From: Arcobacter sp.
GTDB lineage: Bacteria > Acidobacteriota > Terriglobia > Bryobacterales > Bryobacteraceae
Assembly: GCA_020723085.1 (NCBI GenBank)
Contig: DYJN01000018.1
Coordinates: forward strand, 1-64,000
Length of the DNA stretch: 64,000 nucleotides
Direction of reading: 5' to 3'
The notes under the pieces were generated by a model. The model did not search any database and had not been told where the DNA came from. It worked only from the letters and a program-made list of their open reading frames with translations. Positions 33,092 to 42,194 of the stretch are shown here, piece after piece. Both the position numbers and the translations under genes were made by a program. Position 1 is the first letter of the stretch; every line of letters begins with the position of its first letter.

Positions 33092-34969
33092 ATGGGCAGT
33101 TCCTCCCGAGTCTCGCGCGCGGACGAATTCCGCGATCTCCTCAGCCGGCGCGCCCTGGTCGCCGACGGCGCCATGGGCACGATGCTGTACACGCGCGGCA
33201 TCTTCATCAACCGCTGCTTCGACGAGCTCAACCTCAGCGCGCCGCAGATGGTCCGCGACATTCATTCCGAGTACGTCCGGGCCGGCGCCGAGATCCTGGA
33301 AACCAACACCTTCGGCGCCAACGGCGCGCGGCTCGCCACCTACGGGCTCGCCGACAAGGTGGCGGAGATCAACCGCGCCGGCGTGCGCCTGGCCCGCGAA
33401 GCCGCCGCCGAGCGCTCGCACGTCTTTGTCGCCGGCGCCCTCGGCCCCCTCGGCCTTCACATTGAACCGCTCGGCCCCACCTCCTTCGATGAAGCCCGCG
33501 CCATGTTCCGCGAGCAGATCGACGCGCTCCTCGAAGCCGGCGTCGACCTGCTGATCTTCGAGACGTTCTCCAGCCTCTACGAGCTCCGTGAAGGCGTCGC
33601 CGCCGCCCGCGAGGCCGCGGGTGACGCCATCGTTGTCATAGCTCAGGTCACCGCAGATGAAGAGGGCCGCCTGTACGGCGGCGCCGACGCGGAAACCTTC
33701 ACCCGTTTCCTCGATCAGTTGCCCGCCGACGTCATCGGCCTGAACTGCTCCGTGGGCCCCAAACCCACGCTCGAGACGCTCGAGCGCATGCAGGCATTCA
33801 CGCGCAAGCCTCTCTCCGCCATGCCCAACGCGGGCCACCCCACGCGCGTCGAAGGCCGCAATATCTACCTCAGCTCGCCCGAATACATGGCCCAGTACGC
33901 CCGCCGCATGCTCTGGGCCGGCGTCAAGATCGTCGGAGGCTGCTGCGGCACCACGCCCGAGCACATCAAGAGCATCGCCAGCGAGGCCCGCAGCCTCCAG
34001 CCTGGCCTCCGTCACGCCGCCGCCCCGGCCGTCTCCACGGAGGCCAGGCGCGAGACCCTGCCCAAAATTCCGCTCGCGGAAAAATCTCCCCTCGGCGCCA
34101 AAATCGCCTCGGGCAAATTTGTCGTTCTTGTGGAAATTCTTCCTCCGCGCGGCATAGACGCCTCGCGCGAAATCGCCGGCGCGAAACTCTGCCGGGAGGC
34201 CGGCATCGACGCCATCAACGTCCCCGACGGCCCCCGCGCCAGCGCCCGCATGAGCGCGCAGGTCACCTGCCAGCTCATCGAGCGCGGCGCAGGGATCGAA
34301 ACCGTCCTCCATTTCTGCTGCCGCGACAGAAATATCCTGGGAATTCAGAGCGAATTGCTGGGCGCCTACGCCGCGGGCATCCGCAATCTCCTCTGCATTA
34401 CCGGCGATCCGCCCCGCATGGGGGCCTATCCCAACGCCACGGCCGTCTTCGACGTCGACTCCATCGGCCTCTGCAACATCGTCAACAATCTCAACCAGGG
34501 CCTCGACATCGGCGGCCATCCCTTCGGCGCCCAGACCGGACTCGTGCTCGGCGTCGGCGCCAACCCCGGCGCGATCAACCTCGAGGAGGAGATCCGCCGC
34601 ACGGAGTGGAAGGTCCTCGCCGGGGCGGAATTCATCGTCACCCAGCCCGTCTTTGATGTCTTGCTCCTGGAGCGGTTCCTCGGCAGGATCCGCGGCTTCC
34701 GCATCCCGGTGATCGCCGGCATCTGGCCGCTCACGTCCCTGCGCAACGCCGAGTTCATGGTCAACGAGCTGCGCGTGCCGGTCCCGGAAGAGTTCCTGGA
34801 ACGCATGCGCGCCGCCACAGCCCCCGAGCAGGCGCGCCGCGAGGGCGTGGCCATCGCTCAGGAGATGATCCGCCGCGTCCGCCCCATGGTGGAAGGCGTG
34901 CAGCTCAGCGCGCCGTTCGGGCGCTACGAACTGGCTGTGGAGGTTGCCCGCGCTGTGGGGCCGCGCTAG
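33092..34969 (+). CDS. Homocysteine S-methyltransferase / methylenetetrahydrofolate reductase fusion
   Basis: A bifunctional 625-residue protein like Bacillus YitJ. Residues about 10-310 form the homocysteine methyltransferase barrel: DGAMGTMLY, ETNTFGANG, and zinc ligands Cys219 (GLNCS), Cys284 and Cys285 (VGGCCGTTP). Residues about 335-625 form the MTHFR FAD barrel: VLVEILPPRGID, LLCITGDPPRMG, GHPFGAQ, QPVFDV, GIWPL. It would reduce methylene-THF and feed methionine synthesis, though YitJ-type domains often methylate other thiols. AAAGG precedes the ATG. It follows mutM by 10 nt. Confidence 0.92.
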   Translation: MGSSSRVSRADEFRDLLSRRALVADGAMGTMLYTRGIFINRCFDELNLSAPQMVRDIHSEYVRAGAEILETNTFGANGARLATYGLADKVAEINRAGVRLAREAAAERSHVFVAGALGPLGLHIEPLGPTSFDEARAMFREQIDALLEAGVDLLIFETFSSLYELREGVAAAREAAGDAIVVIAQVTADEEGRLYGGADAETFTRFLDQLPADVIGLNCSVGPKPTLETLERMQAFTRKPLSAMPNAGHPTRVEGRNIYLSSPEYMAQYARRMLWAGVKIVGGCCGTTPEHIKSIASEARSLQPGLRHAAAPAVSTEARRETLPKIPLAEKSPLGAKIASGKFVVLVEILPPRGIDASREIAGAKLCREAGIDAINVPDGPRASARMSAQVTCQLIERGAGIETVLHFCCRDRNILGIQSELLGAYAAGIRNLLCITGDPPRMGAYPNATAVFDVDSIGLCNIVNNLNQGLDIGGHPFGAQTGLVLGVGANPGAINLEEEIRRTEWKVLAGAEFIVTQPVFDVLLLERFLGRIRGFRIPVIAGIWPLTSLRNAEFMVNELRVPVPEEFLERMRAATAPEQARREGVAIAQEMIRRVRPMVEGVQLSAPFGRYELAVEVARAVGPR

Positions 34970-34996
34970 ACTGGCTGGTTTGCACCGGAGATTTGA

Positions 34997-35635
34997 GTGG
35001 CCACCGATCTGATCGAAATCGACGCCGAACATCCGTCCGTCGAGGTCATCGAACGCGCCGCCATCGCCATCCGGCGCGGCCAGATCGTCGCCATCCCCAC
35101 CGATGCGCTGTACACGCTCGTCGCCGATCCGTTCAACCTTCACGCCGTCGGCCGCGTCTTCGCCGCCAAGGGCCGCGAGACGCAGCGGTCCCTGCCCCTG
35201 CTGGTCAGCGACTTCTTCATGGCCGAGGAACTGGCTTCAGAATTGCCTGCGAGGTTTTATCTCCTCGCCCGCCGCTTCTGGCCGGGGCCGCTGTCCATCA
35301 TCGTACCGGCCAGCGCGCGGGGGCCGCTGAAGGTCACCGGCAACACCGGCCGCCTCGCCCTTCGCCAGCCCCGCTCGCCCGTGGCCCAGGCGCTGATCGA
35401 CTGGCTCGGCCAGCCCCTGATCGGCACTTCGGCCAACGTCAGCGGCCAGCCCACCTGCCGCTCCGGCATAGAAGCCTTCGCCATCCTCGACGGCCGCGTC
35501 GATCTCGTGCTCGACGGCGGCGCCTGCCTCGGCGCCGGCGCCACGACCGTGGACGTCGCCGAACCGTACTGGCGCATCATTCGCGAGGGCTGCATTCCTG
35601 AACGGGAGATCGCCGAATGTCTGCATGGCGCCTGA
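34997..35635 (+). CDS. L-threonylcarbamoyladenylate synthase (TsaC/Sua5/YrdC family)
   Basis: Makes threonylcarbamoyl-AMP for the t6A37 modification of tRNA. The 212-residue single-domain YrdC protein has PTDALYTLVADP, AAKGRETQRSLPLLVS (ATP and threonine site), FWPGPLSIIVPA, TGRLALRQPR and the signature IGTSANVSGQP. It lacks the Sua5 C-terminal domain, so it is TsaC-length. The GTG start follows CCGGAG by 8 nt. The 3' end overlaps the next gene by 19 nt. It could also be a YciO paralogue. Confidence 0.88.
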   Translation: MATDLIEIDAEHPSVEVIERAAIAIRRGQIVAIPTDALYTLVADPFNLHAVGRVFAAKGRETQRSLPLLVSDFFMAEELASELPARFYLLARRFWPGPLSIIVPASARGPLKVTGNTGRLALRQPRSPVAQALIDWLGQPLIGTSANVSGQPTCRSGIEAFAILDGRVDLVLDGGACLGAGATTVDVAEPYWRIIREGCIPEREIAECLHGA

Positions 35636-36405
35636 CTCTCTGCCTGCTGCTGGCCTGGCCGGCAGCTGCTCTTCAGAACTCCGCCCTGCCCCGCGGCGGC
35701 GACCTCGGGCGCGAGTGGATCGCGGAAGAATGGAGATCCAGCAAAGTCCTGGTAAAGGGCAAGTGGGTGCGTGAGGGCGACAGCGCCCGCTTCCGCGTCT
35801 TCTACAGCGACGCCAGTGGACGCCCAGCCACCTGGACCGTCGATATTCTCGCGATCGAAGGCAACACGGTCCGCATGCGGGTCACCATCCCCTTCGGCCG
35901 CGAAACGCGCACCTACTCGGCTTCCGGCCTCATCCAGAGCGATGGCCGCACCATCCGGGGCAAGTCCGGCTGGTGCCCCAGTTCCGTCTCGTGCGGCTTC
36001 CGTGTCGTCGCCGACTGGAAGCCGGTTGCGCGGGGCGTGGCTCAAGTCGCCAAAGCCGCAAAGGCGCCACAGCCCGCTTCCACCGTGCGTGAAGGCATCC
36101 GCGCCAACCCGGGCAAAGTGTGGCGCGTCACCGATCTCACCACGCCCGGCTTCCATTGGGAAGGCTCCTGGACCTTCGACGGCGCCACCGTCCGCTTCGC
36201 TTACCGGGAAAAGAAGACCGGCGCCAGAACCGAGGGCGTGCTTGAACTCCAGCGCTGGGACGGCGCCTATGTGCGCCTGCTCAACCGCGGCACGTCTGAC
36301 ACTTACGAGGGCTATGTCCAGCCGGACGGCAGGACCCTGAAGGGCGCCACAAAGAGCTGTGGCGCCGATCCCAGGTGCCGCTGGGAAGCCGTCATTGAAA
36401 GATAA
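35617..36405 (+). CDS. Exported protein with two repeated beta-rich domains
   Basis: A 262-residue secreted protein of unknown function. A signal peptide (1-18, MSAWRLTLCLLLAWPAAA) precedes two similar units of about 90-110 residues. Each has a Trp/Phe-rich beta segment, then an SDGRTIRGK / PDGRTLKGA motif, then two cysteines and a closing aromatic strand (WCPSSVSCGFRVVADW and SCGADPRCRWEAVIE). The repeat suggests an internal duplication with one disulfide per unit. GGGAGA precedes the ATG. It overlaps the TsaC-family gene by 19 nt. I do not recognise the family. Confidence 0.75.
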   Translation: MSAWRLTLCLLLAWPAAALQNSALPRGGDLGREWIAEEWRSSKVLVKGKWVREGDSARFRVFYSDASGRPATWTVDILAIEGNTVRMRVTIPFGRETRTYSASGLIQSDGRTIRGKSGWCPSSVSCGFRVVADWKPVARGVAQVAKAAKAPQPASTVREGIRANPGKVWRVTDLTTPGFHWEGSWTFDGATVRFAYREKKTGARTEGVLELQRWDGAYVRLLNRGTSDTYEGYVQPDGRTLKGATKSCGADPRCRWEAVIER

Positions 36406-36406
36406 G

Positions 36407-36436
36407 TTGGCGCGGACCCTCCGGCCACGGTATCCT
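36407..36436 (+). promoter_or_regulatory. Promoter of the 6S RNA gene
   Basis: TTGGCG (36407-36412) and TATCCT (36431-36436) with an 18-nt spacer. The predicted start, about 36443-36444, coincides with the first base of the 6S closing stem. Confidence 0.6.
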
Positions 36437-36443
36437 GACCCTC

Positions 36444-36640
36444 AGAGGAGCGTTCCTGCAGAACGCGTCACCGGCCTCCATAATTGATCCGATGCAAATG
36501 AATCTGGAGCCCGGCTCGCATGTTCCGCGCTGGTGTGCATGCTCCGCAAGGAGAAGCCTGAAGGCGCGCGGCGGGCGCCCCCCGTGGTCGATCGGGGTCG
36601 ATTCCGAGGCTGGAACGGTTATTGTGGTGCGCTCCCTCCC
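36444..36640 (+). ncRNA. ssrS: 6S RNA
   Basis: Regulatory RNA that mimics an open promoter and binds sigma-70 RNA polymerase. The key evidence is the segment CTGGTGTGCATGCTC ... GAGAAGCCTGAAG (about 36530-36563), which nearly matches the E. coli 6S core (TTGGTGAGCATGCTC ... GAGAAGCCTTAA). The ends pair as a closing stem: GAGGAGCG (36445-36452) with CGCTCCCTC (36630-36638, one bulge). Length of about 195 nt is normal, and a promoter lies just upstream. The next gene encodes a YmdB-type phosphodiesterase, a neighbour seen for 6S in other phyla. No protein frame fits here. Ends are approximate. Confidence 0.82.
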
Positions 36641-36649
36641 CTGCTCTTC

Positions 36650-37450
36650 ATGCGAATCCTGTTCATCGGCGATATCTTCGCCTCACCCGGCCGCCGCATC
36701 ACCGGCGCCTGCCTGGGCCGCCTCCTCTCCGACGAGAGGATTGATCTGACCATCGCCAACGTGGAGAACGCTGCCGGCGGTTTCGGCATCACGCCTCCGC
36801 TCGCCCAGGAATTCTTTGCCCTCGGCATCGATGTGATGACCACGGGCAACCATATCTGGGACAAGCGCGAGATCTACGATTATCTGAACCATGAGCCGCG
36901 CCTGCTCCGCCCGGCCAACTACGGCGCCGCCGTCCCCGGCTCCGGGCTCGTCACCGGCAAGACCCGCAGCGGCGTTCCGTATGCCGTGCTGAACCTCCAG
37001 GGACGCGTCCATATGCCCGCCATCGAGTGCCCTTTCCGCACCGCTGATGCCCTGCTGGCCGGCCTGCCCGCCGAGACCCGCATCCGCTTCGTCGACTTCC
37101 ACGCCGAAGCCACCAGCGAGAAGGCCGCCATGGGCTGGCATCTGGACGGCCGCGTCACCGCCGTCATCGGCACCCACACCCACATCCCCACCGCCGACGC
37201 CCGGATCCTGCCCGGCGGCGCCGCCTATCAGACCGACTGCGGCATGACCGGCCCTTACGACTCCGTCATCGGCGTCGAGAAGAAAACCATTCTCCACCGC
37301 TTCCTCACGCAGCTCCCCGCCCGCTTCGAGGCCGCCTCCGGCATGGTGGAACTGCACGCCACCATCGTCGAAGCCGATCCGGAGACGGGACTCGCCCGCT
37401 CCATCCGCCCCCTGGTCATCACGGCGGATCAGGTCGGCGAACCCCTCTGA
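36650..37450 (+). CDS. YmdB/TIGR00282 family metallophosphoesterase
   Basis: A 266-residue cytoplasmic phosphodiesterase; family members hydrolyse 2',3'-cyclic nucleotides or cAMP. Dinuclear metal-site residues are visible: Asp8 (FIGDIF), Glu39-Asn40 (NVENAAGG), Asn67-His68 (TTGNHIW), the His in VDFHAEATSEK, and GTHTHIPTAD. In many bacteria the gene follows rny (RNase Y); here rny is absent and 6S RNA lies upstream instead. There is no clear Shine-Dalgarno. It is convergent with acs, with 3 nt between stops. Confidence 0.92.
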   Translation: MRILFIGDIFASPGRRITGACLGRLLSDERIDLTIANVENAAGGFGITPPLAQEFFALGIDVMTTGNHIWDKREIYDYLNHEPRLLRPANYGAAVPGSGLVTGKTRSGVPYAVLNLQGRVHMPAIECPFRTADALLAGLPAETRIRFVDFHAEATSEKAAMGWHLDGRVTAVIGTHTHIPTADARILPGGAAYQTDCGMTGPYDSVIGVEKKTILHRFLTQLPARFEAASGMVELHATIVEADPETGLARSIRPLVITADQVGEPL

Positions 37451-37453
37451 GCT

Positions 37454-39382
<1,929 letters not shown>

Positions 39383-39739
39383 GGCTGATTGAACGTGAGT
39401 CTACCAAAGCCGCACGCCCGCGCAACATAGCAGGATTTTCGGGTTCTTTTCTCTCCTTCATGCATATTCAGTCAGCGCCTGCTGCCTGACTGCGCCCGGG
39501 CGGGTAATTCTTACCGGTATCCGGTCATTCTTTCCGCCCCCGGAAAGGGTGAAGTTCTGACAAATGCGAGCCTTACGTCCGGCACACGAATTGCTGAGGC
39601 GAACGGCGGCAGAGCGCGCCCGGTTTCCCGGCGCGCCAGGCGGAGCCGATTGTGGCCAGATTGACTCAGTACTTTTCTCGGTTGCGCCCGCCATGGAATC
39701 GATGTTCAATCGTCTCTGCGAGAACCAGTGGAGGTTGCC
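39383..39739. other. Divergent intergenic region between acs and the DUF5666 gene
   Basis: 357 bases without a credible gene. The part nearer acs holds a cluster of inverted repeats (39469-39546). A TTGACT hexamer at 39661-39666 has no clear -10 partner. Promoters for both flanking genes must be here. Confidence 0.45.
39469..39546. repeat. Cluster of short inverted repeats
   Basis: Three perfect inverted repeats within 78 bases: CAGTCAG/CTGACTG (39469-39475, 39486-39492), ACCGG/CCGGT around TAT (39513-39525, overlapping a GGTAA/TTACC pair that ends at 39515), and TTTCCG/CGGAAA around CCCC (39531-39546). They could be operators or a folded RNA leader. Alternative pairings share bases, as in switches, but no known class is recognised. 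Confidence 0.35.
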
Positions 39740-40489
39740 ATGACAGGAAGGAATATTTACGGACTCGCCTTGGCTCTGATGGCCTTTGGCGTCCTGTGTC
39801 CGGCACAGCCTGAGGATGTGCAGGATCTCGGTCCCAAGATTTTCCAGGCGCAGTGGGTGAGTGTCGACAAGTTGACGCCGGATCCTGCTTCCATCATTCC
39901 CTCTCCCTGGGGCAACGACCCGCTCCGGGATGGCGAAATCGAAGTCCGCGCCAAGGCACAGGTGAAGCTGGACCTTGAAGGAGCGGAGCCGGAGGCGGAG
40001 TACACTCTTTGGGTCTGCAAGTTCAGCTCGGCTCCGCTCCAGGACCGCTGCGCCGAACTCGGCAAGGTGCAAACCGATGAGGACGGCGACGCCGGCGCGG
40101 TGATCCCCTGGCCCAAGGATGCGTCCGGTCCCTTTGCCGTGTTCTTCGTGCTGACCCGCAATCAGACCACGATGTTCGTCTCGGGCTTCCACATGCCCTT
40201 GGGCGTGCCCCCGGTGACGGGCATCCCGCCCGCAGATGACGACGACACTCCGGATGACCCTCCGAAGCCGGAATGGAAAGAGGTGCAACTGAAAGGCACG
40301 GTCGCAAGCATTGGGTCCGGTTCCTTCATGGTCGGAGACGTCCTCGTTCAGGTCGACGACGACACGGAATTCTCCGGACGCGTGGAGGAGTTCGACGACC
40401 TCGAGGTTGGGATGACTGTGCACGTGATGGGCAAGAGCGTGTCCGGCACGGTTCTCGCCGCGCGCGTCATCGCCGCGGGAAGACCTTAG
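39740..40489 (+). CDS. Exported protein with C-terminal DUF5666-like domain
   Basis: A 249-residue secreted protein. The signal peptide covers about 1-22 (MTGRNIYGLALALMAFGVL). The middle (about 30-150) is a beta-rich domain with one likely disulfide (VCKFSSAPLQDRC). An acidic Pro/Asp linker (PPADDDDTPDDPPKP) follows, then a DUF5666-like OB-fold segment (about 183-245): VQLKGTVASIGSGSFMVGD, VQVDDDTEF, VGMTVHVMG, VLAARVIA. GGAGG (39730-39734) lies 5 nt before ATG 39740. Function unknown; DUF5666 domains are common in acidobacterial exported proteins. Confidence 0.78.
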   Translation: MTGRNIYGLALALMAFGVLCPAQPEDVQDLGPKIFQAQWVSVDKLTPDPASIIPSPWGNDPLRDGEIEVRAKAQVKLDLEGAEPEAEYTLWVCKFSSAPLQDRCAELGKVQTDEDGDAGAVIPWPKDASGPFAVFFVLTRNQTTMFVSGFHMPLGVPPVTGIPPADDDDTPDDPPKPEWKEVQLKGTVASIGSGSFMVGDVLVQVDDDTEFSGRVEEFDDLEVGMTVHVMGKSVSGTVLAARVIAAGRP

Positions 40490-40503
40490 CCCGCTGCCCT
40501 GAT

Positions 40504-41335
40504 TCAGACTTCCTGAATCACTTCGCCACCGGCGCTGACAAGCCTCAGCCGGAACGCCGGATTGCCATTGGCCGCTCCTCCGCGACCCACGCCGGATGCA
40601 AGCGCTCGCCCGCCAGCCGTTCGATGGCCTGCTGCCCGAAGCGCCGCAGCGCAATTCCGTCGCGCGCCGCCGCGCCCGAGCAGTCTCGCCGCCTGGATCG
40701 ATTCAATCACCGCCGCCGGATTGCTGTCGATCAGCACCTTGCACAGCGCCTGATAACCGCCTACGGCCCGGAACTCCTCAATGTCATCCGGGTTGAGCAA
40801 ACCGCAATTGCGCAGCACGGTCTTCTTCTGCCCCCGGAAGAAGGGCGCCTGGCTCCAGAGCCGTCGCGGTCAGCTTGTCCGCGCTGCCTCCGTCTTCGCC
40901 TTCGCCGATCCCCAGCACCAGCTTCAGCCGGTCCAGCACAGCCTTCGATCCGCGCGTGTAGCACGCCGTTCCCCGGCAGATGCAGACCGTGTGCCTGCCC
41001 TGCGGCTTCAGATTGAACAGTGCTTCGAACGCCGCCACGCTATGGATCCGCGCCCCGGAAATGCCCGTGCGGCTCAACAAGCACTCCAGATAGTCCGCGG
41101 GCAGGTACTTTTCCGGCTGGCTCTCCTGAATCTCTTCGAGGATGTTCAGCAGCATCCCCGGGCGCCCGCGGTGGCGCGCGATCAACCGGTCGAGAAAGTC
41201 CTGTTCGTCCGCCGTGAGAGGCCCGGGCGCGGGCTTTTCGCCGGGAAGAAGGGCCGAGGTCAAGCTCCCGTTCCCTTGCGCTACATACACGATCATCACA
41301 TCCGCATCTCGTCTTACACGCTTCGGGGAAAGCAT
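40504..41335 (-). pseudogene. Decayed NAD-linked [NiFe] hydrogenase remnant (hoxE, hoxF and hoxH pieces)
   Basis: Three fragments in operon order with frameshifts. (1) 41335 to about 40868: a HoxE/NuoE-like domain with HTVCICRGTACYTRGSK, cut off before the second cysteine pair (usually CLGAC) needed for the [2Fe-2S] cluster. (2) About 40857 to 40663, another frame: the N-terminal part of HoxF/NuoF, FFRGQKKTVLRNCG and VGGYQALCKVL up to GRGGA. (3) About 40661 to 40584, a third frame: RRFGQQAIERLAGERLHPAW, matching the region before VPGG in group 3 hydrogenase large subunits (HoxH). HoxU, HoxY and the Ni-binding cysteines are gone. The hoxE and hoxF assignments are firm; hoxH rests on a short segment. 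A NuoEF-type dehydrogenase origin is the alternative. Confidence 0.72.
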
Positions 41336-41427
41336 GAAACAATTCTGGTCGTACATGTTCTGCCTTGTCCGCCTGCCTGCGGGCCGGGACGGGAAAGGGG
41401 AGCCGGGTTCGGCTCCCCCCTTTCCGG

Positions 41428-42117
41428 TCAGAAGCCGCGCACGCAGCGGATCCATGCCTGCATCCGGTCGTAATGCGATCCCGGCCAGTACAGCTGCCCG
41501 CACCCCGGGCACAGCAGGAACTCCTCGCACCACCGCCGCGTCTTCGGCGGGATCCGCTCCCACACCGTCTCTTTCGCCACCGGCTCGAGCAGCGCATTGC
41601 ACCGCAGGCACCGCCGCAGCGGCGCCGCCGCAGCCCACAGCCCGAGTTTTCCCGCCAGCCACGCGAGTTGCTCCCGCGGATTGTCAGCCCGCACCATCGC
41701 CCCCTGAGCCACCTGCCTCCTCATCAGCAGGCTGCGGTCGCGCGTCAGCAAGAACCGGCCTGCTGCGGACGCTTCAGCCAGCTCCGCATCACGGAGCCGC
41801 ACATCGTAGAGCGTGTCAAATCCCAGAATCCGCAGGTATTTCGCCAGCCGCCCCAGATGGCAATCCAGCACGAAGCGCCACTCCCCCTCCGGCGGCGCCT
41901 CGTACTTTCTCGGCGCCACTTCGACCGCCTGCCCGTCTTTCAGCGGCGCCGCCAGATCCGGCGGCGAGCCCACCTCCGGATGCGGCACGCCGAACGTCTC
42001 GATCGCGTGCTTCAGCGATGGGCGGTCATGGAATTCATACTCCAGCCATGCGCCCCGGCGCGCCGCGGGCAGGAAATCGTTCAGGTCTCCATGAAACCGG
42101 AACCGGGCACGCCCCAC
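41428..42117 (-). CDS. Ubiquitin-like and Mut7-C RNase domain protein
   Basis: A protein of about 229 residues. Residues 1-80 resemble the Ub-Mut7C beta-grasp domain (FRFHGDLNDFLPAARRG, LKHAIETFGVPHPEV). Residues about 80-225 are the Mut7-C domain, a PIN-like nuclease fold (FVLDCHLGRLAKYLRILGFDTLYD with conserved Asp, FLLTRDRSLLMRR) ending in a zinc ribbon (CLRCN and CPGCG). RNA substrate unknown; toxin-like or RNA-processing roles are speculation. The start is uncertain: GTG 42117 fits the domain edge and has TATGTT exactly 6 nt upstream; a TTG at 42138 is the alternative. Confidence 0.82.
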   Translation of the reverse strand: MGRARFRFHGDLNDFLPAARRGAWLEYEFHDRPSLKHAIETFGVPHPEVGSPPDLAAPLKDGQAVEVAPRKYEAPPEGEWRFVLDCHLGRLAKYLRILGFDTLYDVRLRDAELAEASAAGRFLLTRDRSLLMRRQVAQGAMVRADNPREQLAWLAGKLGLWAAAAPLRRCLRCNALLEPVAKETVWERIPPKTRRWCEEFLLCPGCGQLYWPGSHYDRMQAWIRCVRGF

Positions 42118-42123
42118 CCTTTC

Positions 42124-42129
42124 AACATA
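42124..42129 (-). promoter_or_regulatory. TATGTT -10-like box of the Mut7-C gene
   Basis: Minus-strand TATGTT with a 6-nt spacer to the GTG at 42117. Supports that start and a leaderless transcript. Confidence 0.35.
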
Positions 42130-42194
42130 ACGTCCCAAATGTAACAGGAGAAGCCTCCGGGAATTGTTTACGATGGGAGCAGGGATTCTGGAAT

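Noticed and set aside
31471-33261. Long N-terminal extension of the cysteine desulfurase frame
   Set aside because: The extension is antisense to the DUF62 and mutM genes; the IscS start [11 protein letters not shown] at 31470 is clear.
32948-35143. Minus-strand open frame of about 730 codons
   Set aside because: Antisense to the homocysteine methyltransferase-MTHFR fusion, which has clear catalytic residues on the plus strand.
39458-40654. Minus-strand frame of about 400 codons opposite the DUF5666 gene
   Set aside because: No domain or ribosome site, and the plus strand has a signal peptide, GGAGG and a known domain.
41142-42194. Upstream extension of the M16 protease frame
   Set aside because: Pro/Ser/Arg-rich, antisense to the Mut7-C gene and the hox remnant; the signal peptide starts at 42195.
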